Positions 41,383 to 55,182 of a stretch of DNA of 64,000 nt are shown piece after piece (position 1 is the first letter of the stretch; the number at the start of each line of letters is the position of its first letter). A program made the position numbers and the translations under genes. The DNA is taken from the NCBI GenBank assembly GCA_050949165.1, contig JBMNFF010000001.1:806001-870000 (forward strand), given 5' to 3'. Below the pieces are notes generated by a model, which had not been told where the DNA came from, made no database searches, and worked only from the letters and a program-made list of their open reading frames with translations. The stretch is from DAIOXA01 sp050949165. GTDB lineage: Bacteria; Bacillota; Proteinivoracia; UBA4975.

Positions 41383-42243
41383 TTATTTGCCTGTCCCATC
41401 AATGATTTTTGTAAACGATAGACATGTGTCCGCCTTGCGGAAGCCAAACTCCTCAAACAGGCGAAGCTTATTGATATCGTCCCGTTCCACCATCGCCAGC
41501 ATCTCCTCTGCTCCTTGCCCAAAACAATCCTCCACCGCTGACAGCAGTAAGCTCTTGCCATAACCGGCAATTTGTTTGGGATCTGCCACCGTCAAAAAGA
41601 ATATCTCCGCTGTTCTTAAACAAGTGACTGCGGCTCCTGCCACTCTCTCGTTTTCCGGAACAATATGAATGCGAAAAATTCCCAGGTTTTCCAGGAGCTT
41701 TTTGCCGGTCCAATATGCGTCGGGATAACGGGTATCGTGAAATTCTACAAAACCATCGTGAAAGGTACACGCCAGGAGCATGGCTTTCTGCGAAGAGGAT
41801 GGCCTCTGAAACTGCGAAGCATTCAGCCGCAGCTCATAATCATAGTCCACCAGTTCTGCCCCAATTGATTGCATGAACCCGATGGCCTGAACGTTCTCCT
41901 CGGGATAGGCGGCATCCAAGCGGTATCCAGGATAGTTCCCGGCAATATAAGCGAAAAATTCCTTTGCCACCACGCTATAATTGTCCTGGGCAAAGACCCC
42001 GCCCACCGCTTCCAGATACCTTTCCCGGGGGTCCACCAACAAGGCCAGGACTCCGCCCAGCCTTTCCCCTTCTTCCCAAAGCAGCAACCTATCATGGGGA
42101 TGATCCAGCATCTTGGCGAATTGTTTGGAGATGCCTTCGTACTCAGATGGAAAGGCCTTGCACCTATGGGAAGGGACTGAATTCAGGCGATATGCATATT
42201 GGGCCGCCTCACTTAATTCGGCTTTAGTTGCATCCCGTATCAT
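41383..42243 (-). CDS. GNAT-family N-acetyltransferase-like protein, two-domain
   Basis: A 286-residue protein that appears to hold two GNAT-like halves. The first (about 1-135) has weak motifs; the second has a clearer acetyl-CoA-binding pattern, FFLTVADPKQIAGYGKSLLLSAVEDCF, then NKLRLFEEFGFRKAD near the C terminus. The substrate is unknown. It is a single-gene unit between the rRNA operon and the subtilase gene, with terminators on both sides. Confidence 0.75.
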   Translation of the reverse strand: MIRDATKAELSEAAQYAYRLNSVPSHRCKAFPSEYEGISKQFAKMLDHPHDRLLLWEEGERLGGVLALLVDPRERYLEAVGGVFAQDNYSVVAKEFFAYIAGNYPGYRLDAAYPEENVQAIGFMQSIGAELVDYDYELRLNASQFQRPSSSQKAMLLACTFHDGFVEFHDTRYPDAYWTGKKLLENLGIFRIHIVPENERVAGAAVTCLRTAEIFFLTVADPKQIAGYGKSLLLSAVEDCFGQGAEEMLAMVERDDINKLRLFEEFGFRKADTCLSFTKIIDGTGK

Positions 42244-42316
42244 CTTCTTCCCTCTCTTTCCTTAAGTGCCATTCTACCATGAAGAAGATATAAAGCACAT
42301 ACAGCTATAGGTAGAC

Positions 42317-42347
42317 AAAAAAAACCGCTCCAATGAGCGGTTTTTTG
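42317..42347. terminator. Terminator of the rRNA operon (bidirectional form)
   Basis: AAAACCGCTC (42321-42330) and GAGCGGTTTT (42335-42344) flank a CAAT loop. On the minus strand it ends in eight T, just after the 5S gene. Confidence 0.9.
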
Positions 42348-42349
42348 AT

Positions 42350-42464
<115 letters not shown>

Positions 42465-42497
42465 AACTGACACAGGAACGCGTAATGCTTAGTTTGA

Positions 42498-47393
<4,896 letters not shown>

Positions 47394-47773
47394 AAAAACT
47401 AAGAGCTCGACCTTGAGACTCTAATAGAATCTTGAGTTGGTTGATAGTTCAACCGACCCGCTCTTCTAAACACTGTTCAGTTTTCAAAGAACTCCGCCAC
47501 AAAGCATCGAAATTGTGGCAAATATAGGGCAAAAGACCCATTTTTGAAGTTGTCGCTGTCATAGCAGTGACTTTTTTATAATAACACGCAGCCAGCATCT
47601 TGTCAACCGATTTTTGCGGGAATTTGTGGTTGCACCGAGAGCTGTGCTTTGTCTGACAGCAACATTGTATACCATACCTCAATCGAAATAGCTTGTCAAC
47701 AGGTCTTTGCAGGGAAAAACCCAATGATAGAATTACTACATTATATAATATAGTTTCCGCTGCAGCTTAAATT
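47394..47773 (-). promoter_or_regulatory. rRNA operon leader with tandem promoters
   Basis: No gene lies in these 380 bases. On the minus strand P1 is TTGACA (47606-47601), 17 bases, TATTAT (47583-47578). P2 is TTGACA (47699-47694), 17 bases, TATGGT (47676-47671). A further TATAAT is at 47745-47740. A boxA-like GTTCTTTGAAAACTG lies near 47490, followed by sequence resembling the 16S 5' processing region. Tandem strong promoters plus boxA are usual for rrn operons. Confidence 0.78.
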
Positions 47774-48478
47774 TTAATCCTGAACAGGATTGGAAGGGAA
47801 CTCAAAATCATAGGGCATGGGCAGATTGATCACTGTTTCGGGCACCTGACCAAAGTAGGTCGCTGTAGCAAGAGGAGTAAAGGAATGGACGCTTATCTCG
47901 CTGGAAAAGAAGGGGATGACGATCTGGATCCTCGCCGTAATGTCTATGCCCACTTGATGGGATACAATATTGATGCCGCTGGATTCAAAGGTCTGTTGAA
48001 TTTCGGCGCTGACAGTCCCAACGGGAACCAAGGTGACGGGAATGCGGGGACCGAGGTTAGCCAAAATTTCACTGCCCAGGGCCTGGCCCAGGGGGATTTT
48101 AATCTCTTGAGCCTGCAAGGCTTCCAGGGTGCTCTGAACACTCATGGTGGTGAGAGCCTGGATTTTGGCAATTTCCATATTGTTTACTTCAGCCATTATT
48201 ATCTTGCCCTGATTGTCCTTTTGTATAAAGATGAGATGTTCATAGCGGCTTTCCTGGGCAATTTTTTGTTTAATGGCGTTGTTGATGGCTTCAGTGGCCA
48301 ATTGCCTGGCTCTGGCTTCAGCCATGGAAATAATAGTGGGCCTGAGGTTGCCTTCAACAAATAAGAAAGCGCGCACTGCCAAAAATATGAAAATGGCCAG
48401 AATCAAAAACCCAACCAGGCCGGGCTTTGCTCTTAATTTGAATGCCGAGTACCGCGGTCGCGGCCACCTTCTAGCCAT
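47774..48478 (-). CDS. yunB: Sporulation protein YunB
   Basis: A 234-residue protein with a basic N terminus, one transmembrane segment (about residues 19-38) and an outer domain matching YunB: EARARQLATEAINNAIKQKIAQ, then KIIMAEVNNMEIAKIQA, IPLGQALGSEILANLGPRIPVTLVPVG, and GINIVSHQVGIDITARIQIVIPF. It is a SigE-controlled sporulation gene in Bacillus with a poorly known role. ATG at 48478 has GGAGGG upstream. Any longer reading would run through the antisense of tRNA-Pro and is artificial. Confidence 0.93.
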   Translation of the reverse strand: MARRWPRPRYSAFKLRAKPGLVGFLILAIFIFLAVRAFLFVEGNLRPTIISMAEARARQLATEAINNAIKQKIAQESRYEHLIFIQKDNQGKIIMAEVNNMEIAKIQALTTMSVQSTLEALQAQEIKIPLGQALGSEILANLGPRIPVTLVPVGTVSAEIQQTFESSGINIVSHQVGIDITARIQIVIPFFSSEISVHSFTPLATATYFGQVPETVINLPMPYDFEFPSNPVQD

Positions 48479-48498
48479 TATGCTCCCTCCCAGCCGTA

Positions 48499-48527
48499 TT
48501 GACAAGGCAGGAAATATTACATACAAT
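48499..48527 (+). promoter_or_regulatory. Promoter of tRNA-Pro
   Basis: TTGACA (48499-48504) and TACAAT (48522-48527), 17 bases apart, sit 8 nt before the tRNA gene. Confidence 0.85.
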
Positions 48528-48535
48528 GATTCGTG

Positions 48536-48612
48536 CGGGATGTGGCTCAGTTTGGTAGAGCGCTGCGTTCGGGACGCAGAGGTCGCAGGTTCAAATCCTG
48601 TCATCCCGACCA
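48536..48612 (+). tRNA. tRNA-Pro (anticodon CGG)
   Basis: A 77-nt cloverleaf. The acceptor stem CGGGATG pairs with CATCCCG, the anticodon stem is CTGCG/CGCAG with loop TTCGGGA (anticodon CGG), the T arm is GCAGGTTCAAATCCTGT, and CCA is encoded. It decodes CCG. It has its own promoter and a terminator 12 nt later, so it is a single-gene unit. Confidence 0.97.
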
Positions 48613-48623
48613 TTGGAATGCAA

Positions 48624-48646
48624 CCAAACCGTGAGGTTTGGTTTTT
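48624..48646 (+). terminator. Terminator of tRNA-Pro
   Basis: CCAAACC and GGTTTGG flank a GTGA loop, followed by TTTTT on the plus strand. Confidence 0.9.
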
Positions 48647-48693
48647 CATATTCCAGCCGAATACCGATTCCTTTTTTTGGGTATGCTATTCGG

Positions 48694-48722
48694 TTAACAA
48701 GATAATATTGGTATGCTATAAT
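48694..48722 (+). promoter_or_regulatory. Promoter of the class A PBP gene
   Basis: TTAACA (48694-48699) and TATAAT (48717-48722) are 17 bases apart, and the -10 carries a TGC extension. The ten-base word GGTATGCTAT occurs here and again 30 bases upstream. Confidence 0.8.
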
Positions 48723-48767
48723 TGATTAAGCTTTTTTCAGCTCTCTTGCAAAGGAGGCAAACTCGAG

Positions 48768-51752
48768 ATGAGTAAGAGCCATAAACAATTCTGGCAAAAG
48801 ATTAAACCATCCCTGAAAGTCTTTGGATCCGTAACCTGGGTTCTGACCAAATTGGGACTTGTCATAGTCATTGCCGCATTTTTAGGCGGCGTCGGTTTGG
48901 GTACAGGTATGGCCATGGGCGCTCTCAAAGATGTGCCTGCCTTCAACCCGGAACTGTTGGAACGTCCCTTTCTTCCCTCTTATATCTACGACATCAACGG
49001 TGATTTAATCACAGAAATTCACGATGCCGAAAACAGGATTCCCATAAAGAAGTCAGATGTGCCAGACCATCTTTACTATGCCTTCCTGGCTGCCGAAGAC
49101 CATAGATTTGAGAACCATCCCGGCATCGACATACAGGGCTTTCTTCGGGCCATGTATACCAACCTGCTTACCGGCAGCAGCCATGGCGCAAGTACCATCA
49201 GCCAACAGGTCATCAAACAGGTCTTCCTGACCGCGGAACAGACTGTTACCAGAAAAATCCAGGAGCTCTATCTGGCCCTGAACATGGAAGGCCAGTACAC
49301 CAAGGCTGAGATCTTTGAGTTCTACATCAACAATGCAACCTTTTATGACAATAATGCCTGGGGGGTCGAGGCGGCAGCCCAGACCTATTTCAGCAAATCT
49401 GTAGGAGAGCTTACTTTATCTGAAGCAGCCCTCCTGGCTGGAATCCCCAACTCCCCCAGCCGTTATTCGCCCCATCCCGATGACATGGAGCCGGCTCTCA
49501 AGCGGCGCGATGACGTCTTGGCCAGAATGCTGCGCTTCGGTTACATCACCGAAGAAGAGTACGAAGCGGCCAAAGCCGAAGAAATAGTCCTGAAGATGCC
49601 GGAGCAAAAGGGGTGGCCCTATCCCCACTACATCGATGCCGTGGTCTTTCAATACGCCCCCGAGGCCCTGGTGCAATCGGGATACTGCGAGACTGAGGCC
49701 GATGCCGCCCAGGCCATCCGCCGGGGCGGGCTGCACATATATACGGCGCTGGATCCCCGGGTGCAGAAGATCGTTGAAGATGTTATGTTCAGCGATGAAT
49801 ACTATCCCAAAGACTCATATGTCTATCCTGAAGGCCATGCCAGAGAAGGGCGCCGTTATCCCCAGGGAGCCAGCGTGGTAATGCTGCCCGATACCGGCCA
49901 TGTAATTGCTGCAGTCGGCGGTCGGGAATATAATTCCACCAACCGCATCAACAGGATAAATCGAGGTTTCCAACCAGGCTCATCCATTAAACCGGTCATG
50001 GTGTATGGTCCGGCCTTTGAATACGGAGTCCTCTCTCCTGCCAGTGTCCTGGACGACTCTCCCACTGTCTGGCCCGACATTGCCAATGAGTGGTACGCGC
50101 CGGAAAACTATGCTAAGTCTTTCCGGGGCATGGTTACCGTCCGCGACGCCATTATTGTTTCGGACAACATCCCCGCCATAAAGGCCTTTGAGATGGTGGC
50201 CAACCAGGTCGGCCCCAGGGCGACCACTGATTTTGCCACCAGTTTAGGCCTGGATATCCCCGAAAACAGTTACTCGATGCTGACCAGCGCCATCGGCGGA
50301 TCCAACTACCTGGTCAGCCCCCTGCAGATGGTTAAGGCATACTCGGCCTTCGCCAATCAGGGCAAGGTCAGCGAACCCATCTTCGTCACCAAGATTCTCG
50401 ACCGCAACGGCGTCGAATTCTTCACCAACGTTCCCAAGAGCGAAGTGGTGATGAAAGAGGAAACGGCCTTCCTGGTTACCAGCGTCCTGCGCGACGTGGT
50501 CACCAACTCCCGGGGCACTGCCCGCCCCGCCAATCTGACCAAGTACAACGTCGTTGCCAAGACCGGCACCACCGACGACGCCCATGACCGCTGGACAGTA
50601 GGGTATTCCCGGGATTATGTCTTCGTAGTCTGGATGGGCAACGACAACAAGCAAGTCACCGTCGGCGATAAAAAAGTCAAAGTGCCTGGCTTGACCAGCA
50701 ATACAGCTTATGTCCGCCTCAACCATATGTTCGGCGATATCGTCAAGGGCACCATCGGCGACAACGACGTCCCCTTCCATCCTGCGCCCAGCGGCGTTAC
50801 CCGGGCCACGGTGTGCAAGAAGTCGGGGCTCCTTCCCTGTCCCGACTGCCCCAGCGAGGACATCATCACCGATTGGTTCCTCCGGGGCAATGAGCCCAGG
50901 GAAGTATGCAATTTACACGTGCGCAGGGAGATATGTGAGCGTTCCGGCCTCCTGGCCACAGAATATTGCCCCCGGGAGCATGTGGTAGAAAAGGTCTTCT
51001 TCAACCGACCGGAATTTATCCTCACCGACGAACGCTGGACCGGCAAGATCGGTCGGGGCCCTGCCGACGCCGACAATATGCCGCCCACCGAATACTGCGA
51101 TGAACATGGCCCCGGCTCCCTGACCTATACCCTGAATGTAACCCCTTATCCCGGTGGTATGAGCCTGTTCTGGGATGTCCCCAGTGAGAACTACGGCTTC
51201 GTCATCTACCGCCAGGACTTTGACAGCGCCGAATTCGTCCGGCTGACCCAGGAGCCGATCTTCGGGAATCAGTACTTCGATGACTTCCAGCCCCTGCCGG
51301 GCATGACCTATAAGTACAGGGTCACGACTTTGAATGCCGAGGGCGCAGAAAGGAACTACCACAGACCGGTGGAAGCCCGGCGCATCCTGGAACTCAATCC
51401 CAGCGGGTACTTTGAGGACGGCAGCGTAATATTGAATTGGGCCGACCTCGAAGTTTCGATTCAGGGAGGCAGTGTAGAAGGCTATAAAGTATACCGGGAC
51501 GGAAACGAAGTAGGCAACCCGAACAAGAGCGAGTTCACCGATACCGGAGTCGAACCGGGTAAAACCTATCAATATCGGATATCGGTGGTCTACAAAATCC
51601 GCGGTACCAATTATGAGTCCGCCAAGACTGCGGCCATTACCGTCTTCCCCGAGCCTGGAGACGATCCGGGAGAACCCGGCGGTGAAGATCCCGGCCTGGA
51701 GGAGCCCGGAGACAGTTCTTCCCTGTGGTCGAAACTGATTACCCTTGCCTAA
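48768..51752 (+). CDS. Class A penicillin-binding protein (PBP1A type) with C-terminal Fn3-like domains
   Basis: A 994-residue bifunctional wall synthase. A transmembrane anchor spans about residues 29-51. The GT51 glycosyltransferase domain has its catalytic glutamate in AAEDHRFENHPG (E110) and GASTISQQVIKQ. The transpeptidase domain has the nucleophile serine S405 in SSIK, SDN at 465-467 and KTGT at 598-601. After about residue 690 come two small cysteine-rich motifs (CPDC, then ERSGLLATEYCP). Two fibronectin type III-like domains (about 790-960) and a Gly/Pro/Glu-rich tail follow. It polymerises and cross-links peptidoglycan outside the membrane. Own promoter and terminator. Confidence 0.96.
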   Translation: MSKSHKQFWQKIKPSLKVFGSVTWVLTKLGLVIVIAAFLGGVGLGTGMAMGALKDVPAFNPELLERPFLPSYIYDINGDLITEIHDAENRIPIKKSDVPDHLYYAFLAAEDHRFENHPGIDIQGFLRAMYTNLLTGSSHGASTISQQVIKQVFLTAEQTVTRKIQELYLALNMEGQYTKAEIFEFYINNATFYDNNAWGVEAAAQTYFSKSVGELTLSEAALLAGIPNSPSRYSPHPDDMEPALKRRDDVLARMLRFGYITEEEYEAAKAEEIVLKMPEQKGWPYPHYIDAVVFQYAPEALVQSGYCETEADAAQAIRRGGLHIYTALDPRVQKIVEDVMFSDEYYPKDSYVYPEGHAREGRRYPQGASVVMLPDTGHVIAAVGGREYNSTNRINRINRGFQPGSSIKPVMVYGPAFEYGVLSPASVLDDSPTVWPDIANEWYAPENYAKSFRGMVTVRDAIIVSDNIPAIKAFEMVANQVGPRATTDFATSLGLDIPENSYSMLTSAIGGSNYLVSPLQMVKAYSAFANQGKVSEPIFVTKILDRNGVEFFTNVPKSEVVMKEETAFLVTSVLRDVVTNSRGTARPANLTKYNVVAKTGTTDDAHDRWTVGYSRDYVFVVWMGNDNKQVTVGDKKVKVPGLTSNTAYVRLNHMFGDIVKGTIGDNDVPFHPAPSGVTRATVCKKSGLLPCPDCPSEDIITDWFLRGNEPREVCNLHVRREICERSGLLATEYCPREHVVEKVFFNRPEFILTDERWTGKIGRGPADADNMPPTEYCDEHGPGSLTYTLNVTPYPGGMSLFWDVPSENYGFVIYRQDFDSAEFVRLTQEPIFGNQYFDDFQPLPGMTYKYRVTTLNAEGAERNYHRPVEARRILELNPSGYFEDGSVILNWADLEVSIQGGSVEGYKVYRDGNEVGNPNKSEFTDTGVEPGKTYQYRISVVYKIRGTNYESAKTAAITVFPEPGDDPGEPGGEDPGLEEPGDSSSLWSKLITLA

Positions 51753-51769
51753 AAACTTGCTCTAATAAA

Positions 51770-51803
51770 GGAGAGCTTGACAGGTGTCAAGCTCTCCTTT
51801 TTA
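51770..51803. terminator. Strong terminator between the PBP and mutS2 genes
   Basis: A 13-bp perfect stem, GGAGAGCTTGACA (51770-51782) with TGTCAAGCTCTCC (51785-51797), is followed by TTTTTATT on the plus strand. On the other strand it follows the mutS2 stop and ends in TTTATTAG, so it may act both ways. Confidence 0.92.
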
Positions 51804-54146
51804 TTGCTTGATTTTTACTACTGTTACGCCGCTGCCGCCCTCGCCGGCGCCGCCGTATCTGAACTCTTCCACTCCGGGATGGTCCCGAAGAAAATCATGC
51901 AGCCCCCTGCCCAGAGCGCCGGTGCCCTTGCCATGGATGATGTGAACCTGGGTAAGGCCAGCCAGCATGGCGGCATCCAGGTACCGATCCAACTGGATAC
52001 TGGCTTCATCCACCAAGAGCCCCCTGAGATCGATTTCGGGGGAGATGGTGGCGACGGAAGTCTTGGCGAGGCTCCGGACATTGCCGGCTCCCTCCTCCTG
52101 GCGCGGGGCGGTGACAAGGCGCAAGTCGCTCACTTTTACCGCCACCTTCATTATCCCCACCTGGACCATTGCCTCCTCCTGGGAGTTCAAAGCGACAAAG
52201 GTCCCGGTCTTATCCAGGGACAGCACCTTAACTGGTTGGCCCGGCTTTAATTTGGCCGGATCGGGGGGAGAACCGGCCGGGGCAACCCTGGACTCCGGGC
52301 CGGGAAGGGGTTTCAGGGCCTCCCGGGCCCTGCGGGCCAAGTCGTCTACATTGCCGGCCCGGGTCTGGGCCTTGCGCAGTTCTGCCAGGAGTTCCTCGGC
52401 CTGGTAGCGAGCATTGCGCAGCAGATCATTGCTCTTTTGCCGGGCTTGCTCCAGCAGCTTTTCCCGCTGCTGCTCCAGCTTGGCCAGGCGCTCTTGATAA
52501 TCCTTGCGCAATTGCTGGGCCAGCTCCCGTTCTTCCCGCGCCTGGGCCAGCTCCCTTTCGGCCTGGATGCGCTGGGCCTCCAGGGAGGCCAACATGTCTT
52601 CAGTGCGGCGGGTATCAGTGGTCAGCAGCCTGCGGGCCCTATCAACTATGGCAGCTTCCAGCCCCAGGCGCAAGGCAATCTCAAAGGCATTGCTCTTGCC
52701 CGGCGTGCCGATAATCAGCCGATAGGTGGGGCGCAGGGTCTCGACGTCAAACTCCACGCTGGCATTTTGCACCCCAGGTTCCGTCCAGGCGTAGGCCTTG
52801 AGCTCGCTGTAGTGGGTGGTGGCCACCACCGAAATACCGGCCTGTTTTAGCCGATCCAATAGGGCGGTGGCCAGGGCTGCGCCCTCGGCGGGATCGGTCC
52901 CGGCCCCCAGCTCATCCAGGAGTACCAAAGATTTCTGGTCGGCCTGGGCCAGGATCTTGATGATATTGGTCATGTGGGAAGAAAAGGTGCTCAGGGACTG
53001 CTCGATGCTCTGCTCATCGCCAATATCGGCAAAGACATTGCTGTACACCGGCACGGTGCTGCCGTGGGCAACCGGCAGCCACAAGCCGCACTGGGCCATG
53101 AGGCAGAAGAGCCCCACAGTCTTTAGGGTGACGGTCTTGCCCCCGGTGTTGGGTCCCGTCACCACCAGCACCGTATACTCGCCCCCCAGGGTGACGGTGA
53201 TGGGCACCACTTCTTTGGCGGGAAGCAGGGGGTGCCGGGCCTGGATGAGGCATAGTTGGTCATCCCGGCGAATTTCCGGCCCCGTGGCATCCATGGACAG
53301 AGCCAGCTTGGCCCGGGCCAGGACAAAATCTATATCCCCGGCAGAGCCCAAGGCCATCGCCAGATCTTCGCTGTGGTTCCCCACCTGCCCCGAAAGCTCC
53401 CGCAGGATTCTCTCTATTTCCGCCTTTTCCTGGCGCTCCAGGCCAGCGATCTCATTGCTGCCTTCCACAACGCTCAGGGGCTCGATAAACAAGGTGGCGC
53501 CGCTGGCCGACTGATCGTGGACCACCCCAGGCACCTGGGCACGGCACTCGCTTTTGACGGGCAAGCAGTAGCGGCCGTTGCGCTGGGTGACCAGGTTTTC
53601 CTGCAGGTACTTTTGGATGGTCGGCGATTTGATCATGGAGTCCAAACGGTCCCGCAGGCGGGAGTGGGCGGCCTCTAATTTTCTGCGGATACTGCGCAAT
53701 TCGGCGCTGGCGGTGTCCAGCACATTGCCTTCCCGGTCCACTGCCCGGTTTAACTGGGCGGCCAGGCCGGGCAGCTCTGCCAGCCCCTGGGCAGCCAAAT
53801 AGAGCCAGCTTTCCCGGGGAGCTTTTTTATCCAGAAAGCGCTTGAGGGCGATGCTCCCGCCGAGAAAGACGGCAACCCGATGGAGCTGAGCGGCATCCAA
53901 AATCCCACCCTTCCCGGCGCGCCTGATTTCCTGACTGATATCCACCAGCCCGGACAGGGAAGGTTCTTCTCTGCTGAGCAGGTCCACTCCCTCCCTGGTC
54001 TGCTCCTGCAGGGCCAGGACCTGATTCCAGTCGGTGCGGGGATGCAGTTCCTGGGCCAATGTCTCTCCCATGGGAGTCGCGCACTTTTCCCGGAGCATGG
54101 CGATGACTTTATCCAATTCCAAGAGACGCAGACTGCGTGGGTCCAT
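51801..54146 (-). CDS. mutS2: Endonuclease MutS2
   Basis: A 781-residue MutS-family ATPase with the MutS2 arrangement: core and clamp helices without a mismatch-binding domain I, then the ATPase (GPNTGGKTVTLKTVGL Walker A, LLDELGAGTDPAEGAAL Walker B). A long coiled coil (about residues 515-620, rich in Glu, Gln, Arg and Leu) follows, then a C-terminal Smr domain with LDLRGL-like EIDLRGLLVDEA and HIIHGKGTGALG. It limits recombination or rescues collided ribosomes, depending on species. ATG at 54146 has GGAGGG upstream. An extended -10 (TGGTATAAT) lies about 30 nt before it. Confidence 0.95.
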   Translation of the reverse strand: MDPRSLRLLELDKVIAMLREKCATPMGETLAQELHPRTDWNQVLALQEQTREGVDLLSREEPSLSGLVDISQEIRRAGKGGILDAAQLHRVAVFLGGSIALKRFLDKKAPRESWLYLAAQGLAELPGLAAQLNRAVDREGNVLDTASAELRSIRRKLEAAHSRLRDRLDSMIKSPTIQKYLQENLVTQRNGRYCLPVKSECRAQVPGVVHDQSASGATLFIEPLSVVEGSNEIAGLERQEKAEIERILRELSGQVGNHSEDLAMALGSAGDIDFVLARAKLALSMDATGPEIRRDDQLCLIQARHPLLPAKEVVPITVTLGGEYTVLVVTGPNTGGKTVTLKTVGLFCLMAQCGLWLPVAHGSTVPVYSNVFADIGDEQSIEQSLSTFSSHMTNIIKILAQADQKSLVLLDELGAGTDPAEGAALATALLDRLKQAGISVVATTHYSELKAYAWTEPGVQNASVEFDVETLRPTYRLIIGTPGKSNAFEIALRLGLEAAIVDRARRLLTTDTRRTEDMLASLEAQRIQAERELAQAREERELAQQLRKDYQERLAKLEQQREKLLEQARQKSNDLLRNARYQAEELLAELRKAQTRAGNVDDLARRAREALKPLPGPESRVAPAGSPPDPAKLKPGQPVKVLSLDKTGTFVALNSQEEAMVQVGIMKVAVKVSDLRLVTAPRQEEGAGNVRSLAKTSVATISPEIDLRGLLVDEASIQLDRYLDAAMLAGLTQVHIIHGKGTGALGRGLHDFLRDHPGVEEFRYGGAGEGGSGVTVVKIKQ

Positions 54147-54174
54147 ATCTTTTCCCTCCTCGCCTAGCCCCAGT

Positions 54175-54341
54175 ATTATACCATAATTAATGGCCCCCGC
54201 GAGGGGGCCATTTGGCTCTATTCATTTTCTCCCGCGACACCGGGGACGTTACTCCCTGTCGCGGTCCCGCCACAGACGACAGGGACGGCCGCGCCTTCGC
54301 TTGATAGGCAGTATAGGGCGTCAGTTATATGGCGCCCCCTG
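54175..54341. other. Gap upstream of mutS2: promoter, hairpin and GC-rich repeats
   Basis: From left to right this holds an extended -10 on the minus strand (54183-54175) and a hairpin TGGCCCCC / GGGGGCCA (54191-54210), perhaps a terminator of cvpA. A GC-rich block follows at 54230-54295, in which CCGCGACA and TGTCGCGG form an inverted repeat and GGGGACG and AGGGACGG occur. The latter words recall the palindrome at 115-177. No gene is seen. Confidence 0.5.
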
Positions 54342-54875
54342 CTAGGCGCCAATCATAGCCCGCAGGCGCTGGTAGAGGCCGGGAGCAATGCTCAGGAAAG
54401 TCTGGGCAATCTGGGAGGATTGCACTGCAGTTTCCGCCCAGGGTATGGGCAAGAGGTTGAGAATCCACACCGCCACCAGGACGATGAGGCAACCCCGGAG
54501 CAAGCCCACCACCAGGCCGCCTACCCTATCCATGGCCCCCAGCACCGGCGCTTTGCCCACGGCGCCCAAGATTATCGAGATCAGCCAGGCGGCCAGGAGC
54601 ACGGCAAAGAACAGGATGATATAACCCAGGGAATTATAGAGGATATTGGCCACCGCATCGACGTTGAGGAAAGGCGACTCCAGGGAAGCGGCATAGTCTT
54701 CGATTTTCAGGACGCCGGAAAGGGTCTGACCAAAGGCCACGCCGTACCGGGATGCCACGATGAAGGCAGCGATTACGCCGCCCAGCTGCACCAGCAGCTT
54801 GATCAAACCTCGCTTCAGCCCTTCAAGAGCACTGAGGCCGATTACAATCAGGAGAATGATATCCAACAGCCCCAT
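54342..54875 (-). CDS. CvpA family membrane protein
   Basis: A 177-residue protein with four transmembrane helices and the CvpA pattern LLDIILLIVIGLSALEGLKRGLIK at the N terminus and DRVGGLVVGLLRGCLIV later. CvpA proteins have been linked to colicin V export in E. coli and to division or envelope stability elsewhere. The start ATG at 54875 touches the zapA stop, and the zapA-cvpA-mutS2 order is common in Bacillota. Confidence 0.92.
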   Translation of the reverse strand: MGLLDIILLIVIGLSALEGLKRGLIKLLVQLGGVIAAFIVASRYGVAFGQTLSGVLKIEDYAASLESPFLNVDAVANILYNSLGYIILFFAVLLAAWLISIILGAVGKAPVLGAMDRVGGLVVGLLRGCLIVLVAVWILNLLPIPWAETAVQSSQIAQTFLSIAPGLYQRLRAMIGA

Positions 54876-55114
54876 CACTTTGCCCCCTTCTTATTGGCCG
54901 GCGAACCGGCGCTGTGAATTTCATCAGCTAAGTTGATTGCCGTCAACAATGCCAGCTGACTGATACTCAGGCGGGGATTCTTTTCAGCGAGAATACGAAT
55001 TTTATCGTCTACAAATTTGGCCAAGGCCTTGACGTACTCAGGATCGTTCTGAGTGCGCAAGTGCAGATGCTGCCCCCCGATTTCAACAGAGACGCGGATG
55101 TAGTTCTCAGCCAT
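54875..55114 (-). CDS. zapA: Cell division protein ZapA
   Basis: A 79-residue protein that promotes FtsZ bundling at the division ring. It has the ZapA N-terminal beta/alpha head (VSVEIGGQHLHLRTQNDPEYVKALAKFVDDKI) and the C-terminal helix LSISQLALLTAINLADEI. It lies 68 nt after pheT and just before cvpA. Confidence 0.92.
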   Translation of the reverse strand: MAENYIRVSVEIGGQHLHLRTQNDPEYVKALAKFVDDKIRILAEKNPRLSISQLALLTAINLADEIHSAGSPANKKGAK

Positions 55115-55182
55115 ACCCTAACCCCCAATATGGGTAAATCTTTACATCATTCTACACCATAATGGAAAATCATACAACTCTG

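Noticed and set aside
48479..48649. N-terminal extension of YunB (product containing GMTGFEPATSASRTQR)
   Set aside because: This is the well-known artificial translation of the antisense of a tRNA gene; tRNA-Pro lies exactly there.
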